From CAYOWQ01 sp964407695 (GTDB taxonomy: Bacteria > Planctomycetota > Phycisphaerae > Phycisphaerales > SM1A02): 64,000 bases of DNA. A model generated the notes under the pieces. The model did not search any database. It had not been told where the DNA came from and was given only the letters and a program-made list of their open reading frames with translations. The DNA is taken from contig CAYOWQ010000003.1 of assembly GCA_964407695.1 (NCBI GenBank), positions 124,001-188,000 of the forward strand, read 5' to 3'. Numbering within the stretch: the stretch's first letter is position 1; each line of letters starts with the position of its first letter. This document shows positions 60,101 to 64,000 of this stretch, in pieces. The position numbers and the translations under genes were made by a program.

Positions 60101-60845
60101 AGCCAGCGCGATCAATGGAGCAGCCGTGGCGAATGCAGGTGAGCACATCCTGAAGCGGTCGCCGCGCGGGATCGTGATAATGCACATCGTTGGTGGCCAC
60201 CAGCGGCACGCCGGTGTGCTTGGCGAGTGACGCCACCTGGCGAAGGCGATCACGATCATCCTCGCCATAGGGGCACGAGGCGGCGAGCGAGAGCCGGTCG
60301 TCCTGAAACCATCCCCGCAGACCTTCCAGCGTCTCGATACAGGTGTGATCGAGCTGCTTCGGCGGCGTCATCACCGCGATCAGTCCATCGTGAAGGTCCG
60401 CAAGGTCGTGCAGCATCAGGCGGCATTCGCCCTTGGGCGCCCGCCGCTTGCCGAGGGTGAGCAGGGTGCAGAGCCGGCCATAGGCGGCGATGTCGGTGGG
60501 ATACAGCAGCAGCGTGGCGGTTTCGGGCCGGTCGGCCTCGAGTTGAAACATCACCCGGCTTCCCACGATGAACTGAACGCCGGCTTCCTTGGCCGCGACG
60601 TGGGCGCGGACGATGCCGGCCACGGTGTTGAGATCGGTGAGGGCGACGGCTTCGAGGCCGAGGGCGGCGGCCTGCTGGAAGTATTCCTCGGGGTGGCTGG
60701 CCCCGGTGAGGAAGGTGTAGTTGCTGGTGACCTGCAGCTCGGCGTATCGGGTGGCGGGTGCGGGGCGAACGGGCGAGCCCGGGCCATCGAGCGACGGGCG
60801 CGTGCGCGGATGCGGGCGATATTTGCACTGCGGGATCTCAGGCAT
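57108..60845 (-). CDS. dnaE2: Error-prone DNA polymerase III alpha subunit DnaE2 (ImuC), with in-frame insertion
   Basis: Translesion polymerase that works with ImuA and ImuB in damage-induced mutagenesis. 1245 aa against the usual 1020-1090. PHP domain from YAELQVTSNYTFLTGASHPEE, polymerase core with PPDIDIDFEHERREEVIQYIY (catalytic Asp pair), IGVFQIESRAQMQMLPRLKP, helix-hairpin-helix region and OB fold, ending SRDFH, the conserved DnaE2 C-terminus. The excess is a roughly 157-codon insertion (about residues 585-740) between VDVLGLGMMTC-VSKCLGLV and LQFHTIPPEDP, which carries a nested gene and inverted repeats but leaves the frame open. A second, 37-bp repeat insert lies at residues about 982-994. 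Start is 12 bp after imuB. Confidence 0.93.
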   Translation of the reverse strand: MPEIPQCKYRPHPRTRPSLDGPGSPVRPAPATRYAELQVTSNYTFLTGASHPEEYFQQAAALGLEAVALTDLNTVAGIVRAHVAAKEAGVQFIVGSRVMFQLEADRPETATLLLYPTDIAAYGRLCTLLTLGKRRAPKGECRLMLHDLADLHDGLIAVMTPPKQLDHTCIETLEGLRGWFQDDRLSLAASCPYGEDDRDRLRQVASLAKHTGVPLVATNDVHYHDPARRPLQDVLTCIRHGCSIDRAGYRLFANAERCLKPADEMRRLFADHPDAIHRSVEIAQRTRNFSLDSLRYQYPDEACPPGVSPIEHLTRLTRAGVRERYPDGLPGKIRTQIDHELALIEELNYAPYFLTVHDLVVHARGRGILCQGRGAAANSAVCYCLGVTAVDPGRVNLLFERFISRERNEPPDIDIDFEHERREEVIQYIYRKYGRDRAALTAEVISYRGRSAVREVGKALGLSLDLVDQLAKNIDWWSDQVTRARGLRDAGLNPDDPTVQRLTHLAGEIMGFPRHLSQHVGGFVITRGPLSQLVPIENARMDDRTVIEWDKDDIDEMGMLKVDVLGLGMMTCVSKCLGLVNEQRKRLRDLETERRSDLQTVEREDFNGQREDISRSDRVAEKHGVGAGDLQRDPLHAVHRAVRADVPDASIGRFDSLEHRGRLWPSRPPRSVEVPAHRPGVPERTVDSIRACDQHGDDPRPVADHRLDPRNRPGDPRPDQQSHPQDLTHSVSQSLSLSVSPLQFHTIPPEDPAVYDMICRADTIGVFQIESRAQMQMLPRLKPRHYYDLVIEVAIVRPGPIQGDMVHPYLRRRRGDEAVSYPNDAVRAVLERTLGVPLFQEQAMALAIVAAGFTPGEADQLRRAIAAWKTKEKVIYSFGKRLIEGMINRGYPREFAERCFEQLKGFSEYGFPESHAASFALIVYVSAWLKCHHPAAFAAALINSQPMGFYAPAQIIRDAQQHGVEVRGIDVNESGWDCGLEERDQETERQRDGVGANQPPLRLGMRLIKGLREEHARAIAEAVHRHGRFRSVEALWKSARVPVAAMKRLARADAFQSMGLDRQAALWQVRMLRDEPLPLFDEALSAANPAAEPSPLETFLPPIPPLKKVIHDYGAAGLSLKAHPLSFIRHLLDRRKVTANGELADQSRWPHGSQVSVAGMALVRQRPATASGVVFITLEDETGVANLVVRPAVFERYRKAARHGIVLLARGRVERDGDVIHILTRSIECLDHHFAELSKNSRDFH
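57864..57900 (+). repeat. Solo copy of the GTCTCTNN terminal repeat, in frame in dnaE2
   Basis: Four 8-bp units GTCTCTTT, GTCTCTCA, GTCTCTTG, GTCTCTCT. Over 37 bases its reverse complement matches the left terminal repeat (58625-58661) at 32 positions. It adds E-R-D-Q-E-T-E-R-Q-R-D to DnaE2 between WDCGLE and the conserved LRLGMRLIKGLR. It could be a scar left by loss of an element or a short form of it. Confidence 0.8.
58625..58661. repeat. Left terminal inverted repeat of the element in dnaE2
   Basis: 8-bp units GAGAGACC, GAGAGACT, AAGAGACT, GAGAGACT then GAGTG. It matches the reverse complement of 59057-59093 at 32 of 37 positions, so the transcript could fold the two ends into a long stem. 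Confidence 0.85.
58664..59026 (-). CDS. Four-helix-bundle protein (23S rRNA intervening-sequence protein / Avd-like) nested in dnaE2
   Basis: 120 aa of the TIGR02436/S23 family. VKTFHDLIAWQKSMALARAIY, FGLTYQMRRSAVSIPSNIAEGFGR, and LLKFLRIARGSLNELWTQYELA are near-consensus. Relatives are encoded inside intervening sequences of 23S rRNA genes; the DGR accessory protein Avd is a homologue. They form basic barrels thought to bind nucleic acid. Here the gene lies inside dnaE2, same strand, different frame, with a strong AAAGGGAGG Shine-Dalgarno 6 nt before the ATG, and is enclosed by inverted repeats. No reverse transcriptase is nearby, so it is not a DGR. Full length and intact, which implies selection or recent arrival. 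Confidence 0.92.
   Translation of the reverse strand: MANVKTFHDLIAWQKSMALARAIYSETLSMPSIEQFGLTYQMRRSAVSIPSNIAEGFGRAGRPDLLKFLRIARGSLNELWTQYELAISMEMIPAQSPTIDLIRETDRVIHGLINSLIRKT
59057..59093. repeat. Right terminal inverted repeat of the element in dnaE2
   Basis: Units GTCTCTCA, GTCTCTAA, GTCTCTCA, GTCTCTT on the plus strand, with flanking CACTTC. Partner of 58625-58661. Outside lies the native dnaE2 codon run for LGLVNEQ. Confidence 0.85.
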
Positions 60846-60857
60846 GATGAACCACGC

Positions 60858-62483
60858 TCACGCCCACACCCCATGCACGTACCAGCGCCCCGTGGAGGCA
60901 GCGCGAAAGAGCCAGAGCCAGCGGCCGGTCTCGGTCTGCACCCGGAAGTAGTCGCGATGGGCAGCGCGTTCACCCTGATCGCGCCACCATTCGTGGTTGA
61001 TGCGCTCGGGGCCGCTGGCGTCTTGGAGATGATGCTCGCGACCATGCAGACGCATCCAGTAAGGCGGGCCGTCGGGCGTCATCGCCATGACGTCGACCGG
61101 TTCGGGATGCGCCAGAAGCAAGGAAGGCCGATCGCGATCAAGGCGCTCGGTTCGGAGTCGCTTGACCGGCTCCGTTGCTGAAGCCAGGCGCACGCTGCGT
61201 TCGGGCACGTGCGATTCCAGGGGATGCAGGCTGAGCACGTTGCCGGGGCCCAGCCGCTCGGCGAGGGTGTCGACCAGCTCGGCTCCGGATTCGCTCATCA
61301 CCCATGAGGGGTCCGGACTGGTTGGTTCATCCGTGCGGGTTTCGCCCATCGCCGCCATGCCTTCATAGCGAAGCTGGTCGTGCCGCAGCCTGCCGGTTAG
61401 AGCAGCGCGAAGTTCGATCCGTTCGATCCCGAAGCCGAGATTGACCGATTCGAGTCGCGGACGAAGGAGCGACCAGAGATGGGCCGAACGGCGGTTGGGC
61501 CGGCTGAGACGAACCGAGAGCCGAAGGGGATCAGTCTCGATGCGTTCCAGCAAGATGTCGAGCCTTCGCACGCCGGATTCACGTTTTTCCAGAAGCGAGG
61601 TCAGCTGGTCGATCAGATGTCGCGATGCCAGCAGGATGGTTTCGAGGTCCAGAACCGGTCCGTTGAAACACTGCTCGACGCGCATCGGCTCGGTGGCGCG
61701 AACCGGCTCGACCACCTCCACGCCGATGCCCATCGCCCGATCGAGGGCGATGGAAAGCTCGAGTCCGAATCGCATCACCAGGTCGGCCCGGCGCAGGTTC
61801 AGCAGTTCGCCCACGCGCTGGATCCCGATCTCATCCAGCCCGAACGTCATGGCGTTGCCCAGGCGAAGGGCCGAGACCGGAAGTGACCCGATCGCTTCCC
61901 GCTCGCCCCCCGGGGCCACGAGCATCAGCGGATCGGGCCCGCCGCGGGCCATGGCGGCAGCGCAGGCGAACGAACCCGCCATGGCGATCCGCGTGGTCAG
62001 TCCGAGCCGGGCGAAGGATCGAGCGATTCGCCGAAGCAGGATCGATTCATCGCGGTAAATCGTGTGGCAGCCGGAGAGATCCATCAGCAATCCGTCGGGC
62101 GGATCAAGCGCCACGATCGGGGCGATTCGCAGCGACCAGCGCGCGAGGGCTTCGAGCGCCCTGGCGTCCGCGGCCGGATCGTGAGGTTCGACGATGAGTT
62201 CGGGAGTCGCTACCAGCGCCCGGGCATGGGCGATGGTCATGCCCGGCAAGACGCCGGCGACCGCACAGCGCCTGCAGCATGCTTCGACCACTTCGCGGCC
62301 ATGATCAAACCGCTTGAGGATGAGGCATGGTTGCCGGGGCCGGGACTTTCGGCGCCGGCGCGCGGTGGAATGAGCGCCCGGCGGCACGCCATCACCCCGC
62401 TTCGCGGATGGCGATATGGGGAGCCGCCGCATCAGCCGATCGGTCGACCAGCCTGGGAGCCATATCGAGAGAACCCGTCGCAC
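60858..62483 (-). CDS. imuB: Y-family polymerase-like mutagenesis protein ImuB
   Basis: 541 aa from the GTG at 62483 (GGAG about 8 nt upstream); RRVLSIWLPGWSTDRLMRR is the standard ImuB opening. A Y-family fold follows: GMTIAHARALVATPELIVEPHDP, MDLSGCHTIYRDE, and LDEIGIQRVGELLNLRRADLVMRFG (helix-hairpin-helix). ImuB proteins lack catalytic acidic residues and act as a hub that ties DnaE2 to the sliding clamp. The C-terminal section RDYFRVQTETGRWLWLFRAASTGRWYVHGVWA is conserved in the family. It overlaps imuA by 92 bp and lies 12 bp before dnaE2, giving the classic imuA-imuB-dnaE2 cassette. Confidence 0.9.
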   Translation of the reverse strand: MRRVLSIWLPGWSTDRLMRRLPISPSAKRGDGVPPGAHSTARRRRKSRPRQPCLILKRFDHGREVVEACCRRCAVAGVLPGMTIAHARALVATPELIVEPHDPAADARALEALARWSLRIAPIVALDPPDGLLMDLSGCHTIYRDESILLRRIARSFARLGLTTRIAMAGSFACAAAMARGGPDPLMLVAPGGEREAIGSLPVSALRLGNAMTFGLDEIGIQRVGELLNLRRADLVMRFGLELSIALDRAMGIGVEVVEPVRATEPMRVEQCFNGPVLDLETILLASRHLIDQLTSLLEKRESGVRRLDILLERIETDPLRLSVRLSRPNRRSAHLWSLLRPRLESVNLGFGIERIELRAALTGRLRHDQLRYEGMAAMGETRTDEPTSPDPSWVMSESGAELVDTLAERLGPGNVLSLHPLESHVPERSVRLASATEPVKRLRTERLDRDRPSLLLAHPEPVDVMAMTPDGPPYWMRLHGREHHLQDASGPERINHEWWRDQGERAAHRDYFRVQTETGRWLWLFRAASTGRWYVHGVWA

Positions 62484-63189
62484 GATTCCACTCCAGAATG
62501 AAGTGCGGTGGAGCATCCGGTGCCGGAAGGCGCCGCACTCCTTTGCGGCGAAGACACGTCACTTCCCACTGCGCCTGCCCATGGGGCGAAGGCCGAGGCG
62601 AAACCATCCAGCGCGTGGCAGCGCAGGAGAGCATGGCGAGGTCGCTTCCCGGACGAGCCAGCAGGGTCAGGGCCCGGCTGGATTGGGCGGCAATCTGAAG
62701 CCGGCGGGATTGAGCAAGGTCGAGGTTGTGGCTGTCGGCGATGACGGCCTCGGCAGCCCGGCTGCGCAGCGCGACATCAATCGCCCAGATCCGCGATGCC
62801 GGATCGGGGGCATCCACAAAGATGGAGCGATCAAGAAGGCCCCATCGATTCGGCCCATCGGAAGAGGAAGTCAGCGCGTGGTACGAAGGCCACACGTGGC
62901 GCCCGATCCACAACACAAGGCCCGCCCCGGCAATCGCCCGCCGGGCGAGATGAACCAGCAGAAGGAGGGGGGGTGCCCAGAACGGATCGGAACGCTCGGA
63001 ATCAGGACGTTCCCGGCTGAACCATTCATGCACGACCCCGCGGTCCATGGTCAGCGGGTCGTTTGGCTGGCCCCACCCGGTGGCGACAGCATCCGCCCGG
63101 TCGGAGGGTGGGCCGCATTCGATCGAGCGAATCCGTTCGGCAAGGCGGTTTAGATCGGGGCATTGGGGAGCGGGAGACAAAGCACTCAT
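62392..63189 (-). CDS. imuA: Mutagenesis accessory protein ImuA-like
   Basis: 265 aa, RecA/SulA-like protein of the mutagenesis cassette. Core segments: VVHEWFS, PLLLLVHLARRAIAGAGLVLWIGRHVWPSYHAL, SIFVDAPDPASRIWAIDVALRSRAAEAVIAD and LTLLARPGSDLAMLSCAATRWMVSP. No Walker A is left in the first strand-loop, as in many ImuA. Its C-terminal 30 codons overlap imuB. A sigma-70-like promoter with a perfect dyad lies upstream, so it should be the damage-controlled first gene. The ATG has no Shine-Dalgarno. Confidence 0.8.
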   Translation of the reverse strand: MSALSPAPQCPDLNRLAERIRSIECGPPSDRADAVATGWGQPNDPLTMDRGVVHEWFSRERPDSERSDPFWAPPLLLLVHLARRAIAGAGLVLWIGRHVWPSYHALTSSSDGPNRWGLLDRSIFVDAPDPASRIWAIDVALRSRAAEAVIADSHNLDLAQSRRLQIAAQSSRALTLLARPGSDLAMLSCAATRWMVSPRPSPHGQAQWEVTCLRRKGVRRLPAPDAPPHFILEWNRATGSLDMAPRLVDRSADAAAPHIAIREAG

Positions 63190-63217
63190 GACAGAACCTG
63201 AGGGGGGTATCCGCCAT

Positions 63218-63258
63218 AAGATAGGTTATTGTTTGGTAACCGTCAATATACCAAACAA
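63218..63258 (-). promoter_or_regulatory. imuA promoter with overlapping perfect dyad (putative damage-response operator)
   Basis: On the minus strand: -35 TTGACG (63241-63246), spacer of 17, -10 TATCTT (63218-63223). A perfect inverted repeat TTGTTTGGTA (63229-63238) / TACCAAACAA (63249-63258) with a 10-bp centre places one arm in the promoter spacer and the other just upstream of the -35. A repressor bound there would block polymerase. It fits LexA-type control of the cassette, but the sequence matches neither CTGT-N8-ACAG, GAAC-N4-GTTC nor GTTC-N7-GTTC. Confidence 0.7.
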
Positions 63259-63307
63259 ATAATTCTTTCTCGATTCCTCCGGCGCTCTTGAAATTCACAC
63301 TCCGCGA

Positions 63308-64000
63308 TCAATTTCCGCCGAAAAGATCGCCGACCCCGGAGTTGTTGATTCCCAATGGCGCGACCAGATCAGGCGACTCGTTTCGGGGTGAATTGACCCG
63401 GGTCGACACCGGGTGCATCGTCAGGACCCCATCGGCCGCGGGCTTGAGCAGATCGCTCACCGCCGAGGCATCCGTCACGTTAGGGTCGATCCAGCGATCG
63501 AGATCCTCCGGCTCAAGAATGACCGGCATTCGATCATGAATCGACGCCATCGCGGCGTTGGCATCGGTGGTCAGGATCGTGAACGAAAGCACCCAGTCGT
63601 CGGATTCTGAGGGCCGCCACGACTCGAAAAGCCCGGCCAGCGCCAACGGATCGCCATCGGCCCGAAAGATGTAGTAGGGCTGCTTGGCGGCACCATTGGC
63701 GGCGTCCTTCGGGGCCTTCCATTCAAAAAACCCGCTTGCGGGCACGACGCATCGGCGCCGCTTGAATGCGCTGCGAAACGCAGGCTTCGACGCCGCGGAA
63801 TCCGATCGAGCGTTAATCAGCCGATTGCCAATCGCGGCATCCTTCGCCCACGACGGAATCAGACCCCAGCGCATCAGTGTCAGTTCGCGGCCGGGCGAAG
63901 CCGAACCGAGTCGCACAATCGGGCTCATCTGGGTGGGGGCGACGTTATAGCGAAGCGAGTATTCCGGGATCAGCGACAGGCGAAAAAACGCCGCCAGCAC
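63308..64000 (-). CDS. SRAP-domain protein (YedK/HMCES-like), N-terminus beyond the window
   Basis: Abasic-site sensor that forms a covalent bond with abasic sites in single-stranded DNA through Cys2. Visible: SLRYNVAPTQMSPIV, MRWGLIPSWAKD, INARSDSAASKPAFRSAFKRRRCVVPASGFFEWK with the catalytic Glu, and the active-site His in IHDRMPVIL. The first residues, including the expected MCGRF, lie past 64000, so the nucleophile cannot be checked; an in-frame ATG at 64000 is not the start. It is on the same strand and 118 bp upstream of imuA, adding to a DNA-damage cluster. Confidence 0.9.
   Translation of the reverse strand: MLAAFFRLSLIPEYSLRYNVAPTQMSPIVRLGSASPGRELTLMRWGLIPSWAKDAAIGNRLINARSDSAASKPAFRSAFKRRRCVVPASGFFEWKAPKDAANGAAKQPYYIFRADGDPLALAGLFESWRPSESDDWVLSFTILTTDANAAMASIHDRMPVILEPEDLDRWIDPNVTDASAVSDLLKPAADGVLTMHPVSTRVNSPRNESPDLVAPLGINNSGVGDLFGGN

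Noticed and set aside
57108..60845. dnaE2 as a pseudogene because of the insertion
   Set aside because: The frame is open across the insert, both flanking polymerase parts are well conserved, catalytic Asp residues are present and the C-terminus ends in the normal SRDFH.

Overview
The window is 64 kb of high-GC bacterial DNA, densely coding on both strands, with no rRNA, tRNA or CRISPR array that I could find. The gene content points to a Gram-negative bacterium of the Planctomycetota, most likely Phycisphaerae-like. The signs are secreted proteins with paired dockerin-like D-G-A-D-L-G-L-L-L repeats, a PEP-CTERM-like tail, a type II secretion pseudopilin operon, a Cys-type sulfatase, a DLG-type Ser/Thr kinase, an LRR protein and lipid A/ADP-heptose genes. 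This placement is inference, not a phylogenetic result. The run of exactly 100 N at 56869-56968 shows the sequence is a draft scaffold.

Layout. 1-9.6 kb: partial MFS transporter, UbiD-like decarboxylase, a TIGR03118-like secreted protein, ClpB, a BtuF-like protein and a PEP-CTERM-like protein. 9.6-15.3 kb: gspF-G-H-I-J-K and a zinc-ribbon membrane protein. 15.3-22.1 kb: a membrane Ser/Thr kinase, divergent from an overlapping envelope operon (heptosyltransferase, maf, membrane protein, lpxK, hldE). 22.2-26.7 kb: HU, dnaB, an ECF-type sigma factor, purE and purK. 26.7-35.4 kb: a B12-domain/MeaB fusion, a sirtuin, a membrane/LMW-phosphatase fusion, a glycine-zipper lipoprotein, trxB with a secreted unknown, ald and a GT-C-like membrane protein. 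35.5-45.5 kb: lipB, lpxA, a WalJ-like hydrolase, long-form purF, arylsulfatase, pirin and an acyl-CoA carboxyltransferase. 45.5-54.5 kb: two sensor kinases, a dockerin protein, a nucleoside-phosphorylase-like protein, nadD, rimO and a DMT transporter.

54.5-57.1 kb is a junk or mobile island. It holds a lower-GC LRR gene, three copies of a roughly 60-bp dispersed repeat, a C-terminal remnant that looks like a P27 phage terminase small subunit, a 3' remnant of an IS110 transposase, and a 21-bp minisatellite broken by the assembly gap. 57.1-64 kb is a DNA-damage cluster on the minus strand: a partial SRAP gene, then imuA-imuB-dnaE2. A clear promoter lies ahead of imuA and carries a perfect 10-bp dyad.

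The most striking feature is inside dnaE2. A roughly 470-bp insertion carries its own four-helix-bundle (23S rRNA intervening-sequence protein, Avd-like) gene with a strong Shine-Dalgarno. It is bounded by 37-bp inverted repeats (32/37 matching) built from 8-bp GTCTCTNN units, and it leaves the dnaE2 reading frame open from end to end. A solo copy of the same repeat lies in frame elsewhere in dnaE2. This looks like a protein-gene counterpart of rRNA intervening sequences.

A second window-wide pattern is a TANNNT -10-like hexamer 6-10 nt before the start codon of at least twelve genes that lack a Shine-Dalgarno, which suggests widespread leaderless transcription.
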